A DNA stretch of 64,000 bases from Euonymus europaeus (taxonomy: Eukaryota > Streptophyta > Magnoliopsida > Celastrales > Celastraceae): NCBI GenBank assembly GCA_963580455.1, contig OY756960.1, positions 25,045,238 through 25,109,237 of the forward strand, written 5' to 3'. The number at the start of each line of letters is the position of its first letter. The first letter of the stretch is position 1. The position numbers and the translations under genes were made by a program. Shown here in pieces: positions 40,785 to 53,367 of this stretch. The notes under the pieces were generated by a model. The model did not search any database. It saw only the letters and a program-made list of their open reading frames with translations, and was not told where the DNA came from.

Positions 40785-41184
40785 TGCTATGTTTGGTAGC
40801 ACAATCCCAACAGGAAAGGAATTATAAATTCCCATTATTCATGAAATTCTCTTGTTTGGTACCTTGTTAAAGTCTGGAATGTGATTTTAAATTCCTTGTT
40901 ATTCATGAATTTTCCTTTGTCAAAAGTGATGAAATTACATTTTTGCCGTTATGAATAAATATTGACCGTTAGATCAATGTACATGAGGGACAATATAGTA
41001 TTTTGACAACAATTCTCATTCTTATTTCTCAATAAAGTATGCATACTAAACGTTGCAATACATAATTCCTGTTACAATTCTCTTACCAACTAAACATATG
41101 AATTTTAACAAATTTTTGTTCTCGTTCTCGTTCTCGTTCCTGATTCATTCTCATTCTCATTCCTACTGCAAACCAAACATAGTG
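40785..41184. mobile_element. MITE, Tourist/PIF-Harbinger-like
   Basis: About 400 bp. Ends are inverted: TGCTATGTTTGGT on the left and ACCAAACATAGTG on the right. A TTA lies on each side (40782-40784 and 41185-41187), the target duplication typical of PIF/Harbinger. No coding capacity. A run of TTCTCGTTCTCG and ATTCTCATTCTC units sits near the right end. Confidence 0.6.
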
Positions 41185-41838
41185 TTAATGGCTTAGCCTC
41201 CACTAATCAAGTACAAAATATTATATATTCTCACTGTTAGGTTTCATGTATAGAACTAATATGATCATACATAAACCTAGATCGTTCATATTAAACGGTT
41301 AGGATAAAATGTTCAATTAAGTTTACTTGAATCCATGGTCACGATCACTATGGAAGGAATTGAAGGCGAAAGCATTGTTGGATTGAGAGCCTGAGGGATT
41401 TGAGATTCTATAACACCAAAACCTTAATACACTCTAAATGGAGTTTATCTGTAACTAATGATAAGTTATAGAGAAAGAGGATACGATTGATTTTTGGTTA
41501 CAAGAATCATAACCCTAATAGGATCTTTAAATAATCCCTTATTGGGTAAACCATCATACTCAATTGAGCCTGTTGATCGGGTATCCGCATTTGAGTCCAT
41601 ACACAATTAATATTCTAACACATCTTTATTAAATGACTTAATGGTATAATTTTAGAAATTATATGACCCAATATAATAAACTTGTGTGACCCAATATAAA
41701 AAATAAAATTTTTTAACGCTCGCATTTTACATGCAATCCTAATGAGTTTGAGTCTTCACTAATCAAACATAAATATCAAACCTACTACAAAAGCAAAATA
41801 GATAAATCGAAGAAGGCTTCTTACGGTCTTACCAGCAG

Positions 41839-41937
41839 GCGACAGAGGCAGTTCGTCCTGATGCTTCCCCGGCAGAGATTCAATCGTTCTGGTGGGCGGT
41901 GGCTGTACTCGCAGGGCTAATGGGTAATGATCTCTAA
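41839..41937 (+). pseudogene. Orphan exon-like fragment of unknown origin
   Basis: After a splice-acceptor-like ACCAGCAG there are 32 open codons ending in TAA, reading ATEAVRPDASPAEIQSFWWA followed by a short hydrophobic stretch. Base composition is much richer in GC than its surroundings. It looks like the last exon of a gene whose other exons are absent here. I cannot name the source. Confidence 0.35.
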
Positions 41938-42569
41938 TGGGCTATGGGCTGGACTAAAGTTATGCTATGTTTGTTCTTTTTTTCTTTTTTTTTTGCCCAG
42001 TGCACTTATAACGTGTTTGTTTTGTTGTTTGTAAAATTACGTGGGATATTTTTTGTAAAAATACGTGTTTTGTTCAAAATTGATTGTTATTGTTATGATC
42101 GCCCTACCATACAACAAGAAGAAGAAGCCACGTGGAAACTCCGTGACTTCAACGACGTAAAGAAAGGGAAAACAGCTTTGATCCTCCGTTGGCCGATATC
42201 AATCTTACACAACCCTTACACGCCTAAGCAAATTCAATTTCGATGCAACAACGCCTATCTTTCTCCCTCTCTCTTTTATAATTTCACGTACCTCCTCCCG
42301 TTTCTGTTGAATGCCCTAGCAATCTGCATCCCACTTCGATTCGAATCTTCCCGTTCTAATACCTCCATTTTCAGGTCCGAACATATATATATATATATAT
42401 ATATATTTATACAATTGTGGTTGTAGTTTTAATATTTCTTGAGAATTTCGATTCGATCATATTTGAATCGATCTAGATTTCTTGAGTTGAGGTCTTTATA
42501 GTCTTATGCGTTGACGTTTCATTTCTGACACAGGAAAATCGCAAGGGTTTTCAAAGCGGAGGATCGACC

Positions 42570-45500
42570 ATGTCTATGTTTAACAGGCTTTTCGGGAAAC
42601 CTAAGCAGGAAACTAATACTTTAACTACTTTAGACAAGTTAAATGAGGTATGATTCGGCCGGCTATTTAATTTAGCTTGGTTAATTGTGGCTATTCATCT
42701 GTTATCTTTTGTTGTATTGCGCGTTTGTTAATCCTTTAATTGATGTCAACTTGGGAGAAGTTAGTTTGGGAAATGAGAATGAGAGGAAAAAAATTTGTTT
42801 GATTCAATTTTATGTGTGATGAGACTGTTGTGGATCGCTGGTGGAAGCAAGAACTATGGGGAGGAAACGTGGGTATGAAATTCCTTCCCCAACTGCTTAA
42901 AACATAAAGTATTTTATTTTTATTTTTTTGATTTTTTTGATTTTGTGTTGGGTACTTGGGTTGGCTTGATTGTATTTTGTGTTTTGTATAGTGAAGTTGC
43001 CAATTTTGTAATCGAATTTTGTCTCTCAGATGCTTGAGCTGTATGCTGCGACACCTCCTTGGTGCCTTTGATGAGTTTCAGCCTTCCAGTTTATCTTTAA
43101 AATAAAAAAGGAACACCGAAATTTTTTATGAAAACTTAGATGACACATATGCCCTTGGCAGCGGCAAAGAATGAAGATAATTATTAGAAACTTCATTAGA
43201 ATGTCCAATTCTAGTCTCATCCTGATTTCTATGACTTGAATTAATTTTAAATCTAAGTATTCAGAGATTAGAAATGAGCACCTAATGATCACATTAAAAC
43301 CATAGTAAGCAATCCCAAGGTCTACATAGAATATATATGAAATTTGTTAGGATAGCAGTATAGTGGATGAATTTACCAATATTTTGAGTTTAGTAATTGT
43401 TATTAGATACCAATTGACGTAAAGGAAAGATCAGTCTTTTATGCAATCTTATTCTTCACTGTAACTTTTGAACAGAGCTAATCAAACAGTCAACATTTCT
43501 ACTTGTTCTCATACATATTGTTATTATTCAAATTGGTTATATTTGTGATGTCACTCATATCTAGGCAACTTTTGACCTGGAATGCTTGTCAATGTCCTGA
43601 TGAAGTTCTAGTTGGTTCTCTGTTTTATATTTCTATGACAAGTACCCTTATTTTTTTAGCTTTAGGAAATGCCTCACTGTCTCTCTCTATCTCTCTCTTT
43701 CTCCCCATTCCCTCTCTGCTAGCATCTCTGTGTTTTATTCATATAAGATTGTTAAATTGGTAGTTTGGGTCCTTTGGGATGCTCAATTGATCATTGATAC
43801 AATGAGTTCTGGATCTGGCTAATCATGCTACTACTGCCTTTCCCCACCCAAACTTTAAACTACTGCTGATGCTATTTTGCTACTAAGCCTTCTAGATTTT
43901 TGCATGGTACAGACACTGGAAATGCTAGAGAAGAAGGAGAAAGTACTTCTGAAAAAAGCTGCTGCAGAGGTTGAAAAGGCCAGAGATTTTACCAGATCAA
44001 AGAACAAAAGGGGTATGCTTACAGATTGCGCATGAAAATTTTATTTTTAAGCACTCTTACAGATTTTTTTATAATCAAGGCACTACTTAATGTGGCATCA
44101 TTTTACCTCATTTTTGTGTTAGTAACCTAGTTACATGAACATTCTTTTTGTTGTTCACTTGTTCTATGCACTCAGTTGTCTTTTTTTATTTATATATATA
44201 TATACACACATCTATGTGTGTGTATTTCTTTTTTAATATGCCTTCTATAATATTTGAGGGGCATTTGGCTTTTCTAATTTTCCAATTATTTTGTATCTCT
44301 AACCATCTCTGTACCAATATCTACTTTTTCCAGTCATTTTTGTTTTAAGCATCCGACTAAGACATAGTCAACTCACCATCTTACCAAAAGAATAGGTGAA
44401 CCATTTCTTTTGCTCTGTGAGGACTGAGGATCTGTAGGTTGTATATCTGGTAGTAACTTCTATTTCTCCTGAACAATGAACGTGTTTTGAGCATAATCGC
44501 CCGTCTCTTCTGTATAATTGAATGTATTTGAAGCTTGAACATAATTTTCCCTTTGCATTTTAGGTTGAAATCCCATCATAATTATGTTAATAATGAGATT
44601 GTCTCATGCAGCGGCTATACAATGTTTGAAGAGGAAGAGGTTATATGAGCAGCAAATAGAACAACTTGGAAATTTCCAACTGCGCCTTCATGACCAGGTT
44701 AGCTTTGAATGTGGCATATTCATATTGTTTCTTCTCTGTTTCGCAAAGTTTATGGGATGATTTTTTGGTGGAGTGATGCGTAAATTGATGTCTTGGCCAT
44801 GGATTTAGATGATAATGTTAGAAGGTGCAAAGGCTACAACTGAGACCGTAGATGCATTGAGAACTGGAGCTTCTACAATGAAGGCAATGCAGAAAGCCAC
44901 GTATGTAGCAGTTTCACTTTTACTTCATTTCAGCTGCTGTTTTGTTTTTAGGCCTTACGAATTCATTGGTGCTCCTATGTTATTCCACTGTGTTTGACTA
45001 GCTTGTGGTGAAAACATTTGGAATTTGCCTTCTAGTTTGGAAGGTTGTTAGTATATTGAGCATTTTTGCCTGTCCTGAGCAGATTATTTAACTTCAAAAT
45101 ATTGGATTGTATATCTGCAATTTTATGTTAATGTTGATTGTGCATTCAGTTGCTGTTTTGCTTTAACCGAGAAAGATTTTTCATGAAAATATTTGTCCAC
45201 GTGTTCTCTCTTTAAAAAAAATGTTTCGAGTGTTGCTTATAGGCAAAACTGGTGGGTTGTTTTATAGGAATATAGATGATGTGGACCAGACCATGGATGA
45301 AATCAACGAGCAAACTGAGAACATGAAACAGATTCAAGAAGCATTGTCAACTCCAATTGGTGCTGCAGCTGATTTTGACGAGGTTATTGTTCTCTTTGTG
45401 CTTATAAAACATCTTATAGGATTCACTTCATAAAGAACATTGCCTGTTAAAAGTTTGCAGTTCTTACATCATGTTGAGTATCATAGTGAATTTGTTAATA

Positions 45501-45714
45501 AATTTAAACATAATTGTTACAGGATGAACTGGAAGCAGAACTTGAGGAACTTGAAGGTGCTGAATTGGAGGAACAGCTTCTTCAGCCGGCAACAACAGCT
45601 CCTGCAGCTCCAGTGCAAGTCCCAGCAGGTCGTCAGCCAGCCCGTCCTGCCCCACAAAAGCGTACAGCTGAGGAGGATGAACTTGCTGCCTTACAGGCTG
45701 AGATGGCTCTCTAG
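42570..45714 (+). CDS. ESCRT-III subunit SNF7/VPS32 (CHMP4), copy 2
   Basis: Same role as copy 1 and apparently complete. Six exons: 42570-42647, 43913-44012, 44612-44697, 44809-44900, 45268-45382, 45523-45714; 220 residues. Exon lengths 78, 100, 86, 92 and 115 are identical to copy 1; only the last exon differs (192 against 159). It begins MSMFNRLFGKPKQ and ends with the conserved LQAEMAL tail. The sequence just before both ATGs is nearly the same (AGAGGATC and GGAGGATC, then ACCATGTC), so the duplication reaches into the 5' UTR. The first intron has grown to 1.27 kb. Confidence 0.95.
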
Positions 45715-46171
45715 ACAGGTACCCTTCTCTCTCTCTTTTTTGTGTCCTGATTTCCCTCTTTAGCAATGCAGACATATTTTTTGGCGGGCGAAAAATATGA
45801 TGCAAAAATTACTTCCATGCAGGATGCAAAAATTGTTCAAAAGTCAGCCTTATTGTATTATTGCGGGACTCCTTTAACATAATCCAGATTTCTGCCGCGC
45901 AATGTATATAGAAATTGCATAAACGAATTTACGCACAAAACTTGTATTCTGTTACGTGGAGCTTTAAATTAAGATTGTGATCTTTTTTGTTTTAAAAATC
46001 CTTTCAAAACGTTGGAAAACATTTTTCAACTTTCTGAATATTCGACAGCTAAAAGTTATTTCTTATGTGATGTGACGAAGTTAATAGTGTTTAATCTGAG
46101 TCGTGCTACATCGAATTATGTTACATCTTGTACTGTCTTGAAGCCATGTTATTATTCGTAGCTCTTATTAC
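45715..46171. other. SNF7 copy 2 3' flank
   Basis: Copy 2 3' UTR and AT-rich sequence. No other signal seen. Confidence 0.5.
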
Positions 46172-46483
46172 ATGGATGATTTAAAGAGGGAGTTGGAGAT
46201 CGCCATTGTTGATGCTCTAAGCAGATTATCGAACACAGGTTATTGCCAGCTCGCAGAGACCCAAGCCCGCCCTGAACCAGTGATGATAAATGAAATATCC
46301 CAATCCCAGCAACAAGAAATAGTTTTAACTTTCGCAAACAAAATCAACCGGGTCGAAAAACGGAAGAAATCATTGCAAATAGCCATGCCTGATTTTCCAG
46401 AGGACATCAGAATAGGACGAACAGAGATCAAGAACACTAATGAACTAAATTCTTACATATCTTATTATGCAACTCCAATTTAA
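46172..46483 (+). CDS. Small intronless open reading frame, unknown function
   Basis: 103 codons from ATG to TAA. The product (start MDDLKRELEIAIVDALSRLS) is Gln/Lys/Glu-rich, probably mostly helical, with a basic NKINRVEKRKKSLQIAMPDF block and no membrane segment. Codon use looks like coding DNA, and the local GC content is above that of the flanks. An acceptor-like TTCGTAG lies 18 bases upstream of the ATG, so it could also be the last exon of a longer gene or a retroposed fragment. I do not recognise the family. Confidence 0.35.
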   Translation: MDDLKRELEIAIVDALSRLSNTGYCQLAETQARPEPVMINEISQSQQQEIVLTFANKINRVEKRKKSLQIAMPDFPEDIRIGRTEIKNTNELNSYISYYATPI

Positions 46484-47917
46484 AAAAGATTTTCTACTTT
46501 TCTTTTTTTTTTAACAGACAGCCCAACCTAGAGCTTACAAGTTCAATCCCTAAACTACATATGTGAAGATAAGACACACATTTATCACCAGTCACCAATT
46601 CCGTCCACAGCAAGTCTTGTGTTTGTGCACGGGATTAGTTTACGTTTTAGACAATCACTATATTAATCATGTTGAGTATCTTATTAGTTTGTGTGCTATC
46701 AGATTGTTTACCGAACTCAGTTGTGATATATTTTGTCTAGAAGACTGAAAAATTAGGAGAATCAAACTTTTAACCTTAACAAATTGAAAGGATAGATACC
46801 AATAATGAAGCTGTCCATGTTTGAATATAACACCCATTTGCCGGGAAATGGCACTACATGACACACATTTCACTCTGATCTTTCACAAAAGCTGACATTT
46901 GATTATAATTTCTAACCTTCTTTTCATTCCAAGCTTGATATAGTCAATAGCAGTAGGCCCCCGGATGAAGATTGTGGTCGAGAAATTATGGTGTTGATAA
47001 TGATCTGATCCCACTGTAATGAACACTTCAAATAATCACCAAAATAATTTGCAGAAACCCTAAAATTCTTTGTTTTTTCATGGCCGTGTGAAAGACAGAT
47101 GTTGCCATCTCCATGGCTCACGTAAAATACAAAATCTCACCATATAAACAGGACTCCAGGTACGTATGACTTTACCCATCTGAACGGAAAGTATACTTCT
47201 ATAATTTCCACCCTCATCAGCAAAATCCATGAAAACCGTCAAAAGAGGTGGTGATCTCTCCCGTGTTGAAATGAAATCTATACCGGATAGACTTCCTAGC
47301 GTCCATGAGAAACATAATGGCATTACACTGTGGAACAAGATTTGACTCTCAAACTAATCGTTTTTCATCCTCCATCACTCTCAAATGTCCAGAAGTCTCA
47401 ATCGTAATACCATCTGAAAATGGTCAGACGCAACTGCATCGCGAAGATGATGATGATCAGAGAATCTAACAGTAACTTTCCCATCAAGTGGTTGAGAATC
47501 GAATGCAACAACACAACCATAATATGCATTTTCCATAAATTTTGCATCAGCTACAAGTTGCACAGCTTAGAAGTATTTACAAACTGTAAGATCACAGCTT
47601 AAAATACATAATTCAGCATCACGAAATTTTCCAAGTGCCAAGATCTCTTCGTTCCCACCCGCCCCCCAAAAAAAAAAGATCCGACTCTCCAACCATAACT
47701 ACTACTGCTAATGATAATTATAGTCATTAATATAAACAGAATCACAGATCACGGGATCACCAATTTGTTGCCCTGAACTGTAATTGCATGTTCTCCTCCT
47801 CTGTTACTTCAGATATTAACACTGAGAAGACCCCCACCAAAAATGAATCCAAAACAAGATTCACAATTACAATCAAAATCTCTTCAACAATCGACTTAAG
47901 ATTCTACTTGTGCTTAA
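46484..47917. other. Intergenic region and probable 3' UTR of the CCCH gene
   Basis: Mostly without coding signal. The part next to 47917 should hold the 3' UTR of the CCCH gene on the minus strand. One exon-like minus-strand fragment is listed separately. Confidence 0.5.
47381..47563 (-). other. Exon-like minus-strand fragment
   Basis: An open stretch reading VADAKFMENAYYGCVVAFDS, then DGKVTVRFSD, ending in a TGA at 47381. The alternation resembles a small beta-rich module (Tudor-like is only a guess). No ATG-led full gene can be assembled around it; a further open stretch at about 47250-47340 on the same strand (IMFLMDARKSIRYRFHF) might have belonged to the same gene. Confidence 0.28.
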
Positions 47918-49078
47918 TTAATTTAGATTCACCAGCTCCGAGACCCATCCAACATCAGGAGCACCACTTGAAGAATCCGGGTCCACCCGTTCCACTGAGT
48001 TTTCCTTGCTTAGTTTCTCGAACATCTTGGCGCGCAGGCTTTTCCCTGACTCAACCCTCTCCATGGCAGGCTCTTCCTCACAAGCTTTGTCCCAGAACTC
48101 ACGGTACCCAATTCCAGTCCGGGTCTTCGCACCCGATGGGGTTGTGGGCAAGCTACAGAATCCGGGTCGGAGAATTGACCCTCTTGGGGACCCGAACCCG
48201 GAACCACCGACCTGCACGTTATACGAAGACGGTAACGATTTCACCTTAGCGAGTTGCAGGTTCCTCAAAGAAGCCACCATTTCGTTGATCGAGTGGGGCC
48301 CGGGTGAAAAACTGAGAGAATGGGTCATCGGAGACATAGGAGGCGATTCCGTCGGCGGAGTTGAAGGCGGAGAAATAGACAGAGGAGAGGTTGTAAACGG
48401 CAGCGTTCTAGAGCAAGAGGCTTCAATGGCCTGTCTCAGAGGAGACCCATCGTACGAATCAGCAGTAATAACACTCCTAGGGCTCTGCTGGGACAAAACC
48501 CTAAGTTGCTCAGGTGTATGAGCAAAGAAGCACACACGTCTCCGGCAGTTAGTTCCATCTTTGCAGGGCTGCGTACGATAGCGTGCCGGGTGAAGCCAAC
48601 ACTCAAAAACGCCGTGCGCGAACTCACAAGCGTCCCCCTTCCTGCAACTACCCTTCCGAAATTCCGGGCACGCCGTACCAGAATAGTGATATTTCCTAGG
48701 GTCTCTCCTCCGTGCCTTTTCTCCCGGATGCGCGTACGGACACTCAGTCCAGTCATGTGACCTGCCACGTGCGCACCGCCTCACCTTGAACTCGAACATG
48801 CGGAAGTGATCGCATGAATAAGCGTCCACCGGAGAGTCCACATCCAGACCCAAAATCTCAGAGTCCGAGTCCAGGTCCGGATCATTAGACGGCAAGTAAC
48901 GCTGGAGCCCCGTCAGAGCCTCCTGGAGCTGAAAGTGGCTGTTGTCATTGCCATTTGAGTTGACGGGAACACCGCGAAACGGACCAAGAGAGTAAACATC
49001 GACCGTAGGATCATCGAAAGAGGACCACGGAGGAACATGTACCGTCGGATTAGGGCGATGAGGTTCCCCAAGCATCAT
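47918..49078 (-). CDS. Tandem CCCH zinc-finger protein, plant arginine-rich (RR-TZF) type
   Basis: Intronless, 386 residues. Two zinc fingers fit the plant RR-TZF pattern exactly: C137-X7-C145-X5-C151-X3-H155, sixteen residues, then C172-X5-C178-X4-C183-X3-H187. The arginine-rich segment with additional Cys/His (C102, C113, H117) lies just before. Relatives (AtTZF1-3, C3H20/C3H49 class) bind AU-rich RNA, shuttle to processing bodies and act in hormone and stress responses. The C-terminal half is Ser/Pro-rich and ends with [20 protein letters not shown] and a short conserved tail. The first of two adjacent Met codons is taken as the start. Confidence 0.95.
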   Translation of the reverse strand: MMLGEPHRPNPTVHVPPWSSFDDPTVDVYSLGPFRGVPVNSNGNDNSHFQLQEALTGLQRYLPSNDPDLDSDSEILGLDVDSPVDAYSCDHFRMFEFKVRRCARGRSHDWTECPYAHPGEKARRRDPRKYHYSGTACPEFRKGSCRKGDACEFAHGVFECWLHPARYRTQPCKDGTNCRRRVCFFAHTPEQLRVLSQQSPRSVITADSYDGSPLRQAIEASCSRTLPFTTSPLSISPPSTPPTESPPMSPMTHSLSFSPGPHSINEMVASLRNLQLAKVKSLPSSYNVQVGGSGFGSPRGSILRPGFCSLPTTPSGAKTRTGIGYREFWDKACEEEPAMERVESGKSLRAKMFEKLSKENSVERVDPDSSSGAPDVGWVSELVNLN

Positions 49079-52000
49079 TATTTTTATTTTTTGTATCTTG
49101 TATGGCGAATCACCGGCAGTGCTGCGTTGTATATAAACTGGTATTAGGGGTGAGAATTAACCAGAGTTGAGTTACTACAGTAAGCATGGTCAGGTTAAGA
49201 AACTTTGAGCCTGCGGTTAAATATTTGGGAATTTGCTTTGTGCCAGACGTTTGTCGGTTAAAAAATGAAGGTCGGCTGTGACGTCTCCACGTGTTGAGTC
49301 ATGTAGTTTCGTGGCAAATTTTGATGAGATGTCCAGCTCCAGAGTAGTAAAATGCTTTTTAAATAATTTTTATTTTCATTCTACAGGCCATAGTTTTCCA
49401 AAGGCGGTGGATCGTCGTGAGATACGTACGCAAGATAAGAACAAAAAAAATATTATTCATGTATTTTTTTTTTTAAACGGAAGTATTGCAATTTACACTG
49501 TCACGCCCCCCGGGTTGGAATTGTGCAATGGGTTCCAATTACGGACTTTGACTATTTTTTATTACCCATACTTTTTATAACTTGTTGGCCGACACCAGAT
49601 ACTGCCATATTGAATTGAGGCTTTGTCTAATTGTGAGTTTTGGTTCCACAGAATTCACTTTTGGTCCGTTATGTATATAGTTAATTGTCCCCAATTTCGT
49701 CTTTAAAATAGAGCTCTATAATTTGAGAGTAGTTGGGTTTTACAATTTATAAACTACACTTTCATTTTATATTTGTAATAATTATATTGGCATAATAACT
49801 TTAAGAACGTTATTTGGTTGGAGCGGGACCAAATGACCCGTCTATCGGTTCATGTCTGCAGGTTATGCGATCTAACAATAAAGAGAACGGAGGTATTCAG
49901 AAGTTACACAAATTTCATGAACAACGCCATGAACGTGCGTCGATAGAATTGTAAATTACTTGGGTATCCTTGTTTTTCCTTATACATTGAATAACCTTAA
50001 ATAAAGTTAAAAAAGAATGCCATAAATTTTGTATATTAAAACAATGAATTCCACGTGAGGAAGCAGTTGGAAATCACCAGTTTCCCCGTCGAGTAGGGCA
50101 GTAGACCATTTGTATAGATAGAGATCATGGATTCATGAACAAAGGCGCAATAATTACCGTTTCCACAACAAAAAGTGAAAATTCTTTTTCTTATCTTCAA
50201 AATAACGCCTGCTCTTTATTATAGTTCATGGAGTGTACGTAGTAAGTAATATTGTCCCCCAGATTGAAGCAATCTTGTATTGTTATTATTATAACAATAA
50301 TTGGATTTTCAACTTGTCGTGTTGTACGTACCATATATGTAGAAAACTAAACTAATAAAACGAATACTACTTGTTAACCTAATCCAAATTAAAAAACTAA
50401 AAATTGAGCATTAGTTTCATCAAGGTTTCTAGTTCATCAACCTAAATCCTTAGCAATATATTACAATAATAATAATAATAATTGTCAATTTCTGCCCCTT
50501 CGCAGATTGAAATGTACGTACACAAAAATATCCAGGAATTAAGTAATACGCATGATCAATACGTGGCGGCTAATTTAGGGTTTCGAATGGGCTAGCCAGC
50601 CAACGTGCATACGAGAGCAAGAGGAGTACACTTGCTGTCGAGAATCAAAAGCTTTGCATAGCCCGCCTAGCCTTTAGCAATGGAGGAAGAAATTGCAAAA
50701 CTGCCAAAAAGCTAGAGAGAGCAATGGAATAACTACTGTTGAAGCAATAATCAGAAAAATCATATAGATATTACCTTCAAGTATGCAATAGAAAAATTGG
50801 GAAAAAATACAATCAGATTATCAAGCTTTGAGGGCTGAGTCACGAAGTAGATCGCTCTCCTTAAGACGATCTCGTGGCACTGCCTCTGAATTTTGCTAGT
50901 AATGAATAGCTATCTCGTCTCCATATAAAACAATATAGACTCTCTCTTTTTATGTTCTTTGCACTCAATAACACCAAGAATTGCTAAAAAACGTTTATGT
51001 CTTTCTCAATAACTATATAGCCTCCAAGGCTTCTCCCTTTTTACAGAAAATAGAAAACGAACGTTACTTCCACAATCAACGATTGTGAATCGTGTGACCT
51101 TGAGAAAATCACCTTAATTAAGGAACTGTAATTAGCCGAAAATTAAGAAACCGAATTTTACCAAAAAATTAAAAGATGGTTGAAAGAGATAAGGAAACCA
51201 AAAACAAAACCAAAAAACAAAACCAAGTGTTGGAAGGAAATATCAAAGTTACAATGCCCATCTTTTGATTTTTAATATGGTAGGGTTTGAACTTGGATTC
51301 AATCTTTAGAAATCCAAAATCTTTACCACTTCTCTTTTCATTAAATCCTCTTCACATGGCATATCAAAATTCTTTTAAATATACATCAACAACTAATACT
51401 GTTGCAGACCCACTCAAGAGTAGGGCGGGGCACCGTCCATATCATATTTTGGTGTAGGAGTGGAGAATTAGAAGAATGAGATGAGAAGTATACCTGGCTG
51501 AAACCACATTTGATATATTGTCTCACAAATTGAGCCTAAAACTCATATGAAATTTGTCTTTATGAAAGATTGTATATATACAGTGGTGGAGGTCCATAGG
51601 GGCGCGAACCTCCCTGGATTTTTTTTGTATACATGTAATATCAAGTCATTGGTAATTTTTCATGGAGTAAATAATATACTATATGAATTGAAAATATACA
51701 TACAATCAAAAATAACCAAAGAGTTAGCTGGAAAAACTATTCGTGAAGTCTTCTATGTGTTGAAAACTCATGAGCAAGGATTAGAGATATAGTCTAAATA
51801 AATATGTTTACATTAATTTCAAACTGAAATGTAATCGAATAAATCATCTTAAAGGCAATGAGAAAGATTGCAACAAGAATAAAGAAGCGAGATTGTTCTA
51901 TAAATTCAAGGACATGCTGAAAAAATACGTTTGATTCTCCAATAGTGAGTATAGTAATCATATGATATGAATTCCTAAAAAAAACCGGCTTTTAGACCCC

Positions 52001-53359
52001 ATCTCACATGAATTCCCGATTACGCCTCTGAATATATGAGATTGTGCAACATCATATAAACTAGATGAAATCTCCACATAAGCGTATCTTTCGAAGTACG
52101 AGTGAGTATAAACTTCAGGTTGATCGGTTCTTATGCATAGACGTTTCTCACGTGCTAATAAGATAAGTCTTGGACTAAGGTTTAGTGTGCGTAAATATTG
52201 GGAAAAAACCCGGGTTTAGTGTGCGTAAATATTGGAGAGAAAAAGTGTTAGGCATTGTAGTTAAAGTTATGACCTATTTGAATCACAAATACCTTTATCC
52301 ATTTCCCTATACAAACTATTGTTCTACGCTATATGTTCACTGCACTTCAACAAGAGAGTAATATGAAAGGAAAGTCACGTGAAGCGACTGCACAAAGGAG
52401 TCTTCCACATACCACAATGGCATTGTAGCAGCATTATCCACTTGTAAAAGTTTTTCGAGGTTAAAAAAATGTTATTAAAATTTTGTTATCGGTTGTCAAC
52501 TCAACGATATTTTTTTATTTGAAAAAAATAAATGCCACATAAAATATATTTGAAATATTTTTTATGTAATATATTTTTTTTTTTTTTTAAAACGTATCAT
52601 TAAATTCGAAATATCATTTAAAATAAAATTATAATTTTTAAAAATTTCAATAAAATATTGAAGCTCTAAAACGCCTCTTAAAATCGGCCAGGGATTCCAA
52701 ATTGGGAGGGAGGACACACGTCCTCGTATCCACATTCCCTTCGCAAGCCGACAAAATAGTAACAATAAAAAAAGGATTTTCTTCTCAATGAATGCGAGTC
52801 TGTACGGACGATCACTATAGCCGTACATGTGTCTCGTTTGGCGGACATGGCAGGTCGTAAAATGACTGTTTTGGCCTTGTTTGGATAAACGTGGCACGAT
52901 CTCCCTGTAATTGGCATGGGGATTCGTGTATTTTTGGACCCCAGCTTTTTTCTTTTTGTTTTTGGGATTATTGACCTGTCCATAAATGTCGATCTTATCC
53001 ATGTGACGGACTGCACATGCGGGTGAAGCGATGAAGCCAGAGAGGCCATATATATGTATATATATGTATATATCAGCAGACCTGACCTGCCCTGCCCCTA
53101 CGGCTACCAGGGTTTTTGAATAACGAATCAAAATCTTTGTTTTATTGTTATACACAAAATTCTGATTGATTAGATAATTTAGATTATCCAAACATCAAAT
53201 CGGTAAATATGGAAAATGATACTACACGTTTTGGAGTTTCTTACCAAAATAATCACTGTAGTATAATTCCAAACATCTATGATAATATATGTTATTAAAT
53301 TGAAATTCCAATATTGTTTCCAGCCGATTGAAAGAAAAAAATATATTGATATTTAACGA
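49079..53359. other. Gene-poor region, left part
   Basis: The first few hundred bases are the CCCH gene promoter. The rest is AT-rich with fragments typical of old repeats (for example GGTCCATAGGGGCGCGAACC near 51588). A short direct repeat GTTTAGTGTGCGTAAATATT occurs at about 52181 and 52214. A 209-codon minus-strand frame at 52562-53191 overlaps another frame and shows no family similarity, so it is not called. Confidence 0.5.
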
Positions 53360-53367
53360 ATTAAAGT

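Larger units (their letters stand above)
39939..42569. other. Spacer between the two SNF7 genes
   Basis: 3' UTR of copy 1, transposon-like debris around 40660-40780 (a GGGGCGGATCTAAG phrase common in plant repeats), a MITE-like element at 40785-41184, an exon-like orphan fragment at 41839-41937, and the promoter and 5' UTR of copy 2 with an (AT)12 run at 42383-42406. No complete gene. Confidence 0.55.

Noticed and set aside
48006..48521. 171-codon plus-strand frame.
   Set aside because: Antisense shadow of the CCCH zinc-finger gene.
52562..53191. 209- and 123-codon overlapping minus-strand frames.
   Set aside because: They overlap each other in different frames, include an AT microsatellite and low-complexity Lys/Tyr runs, and show no recognisable domain.
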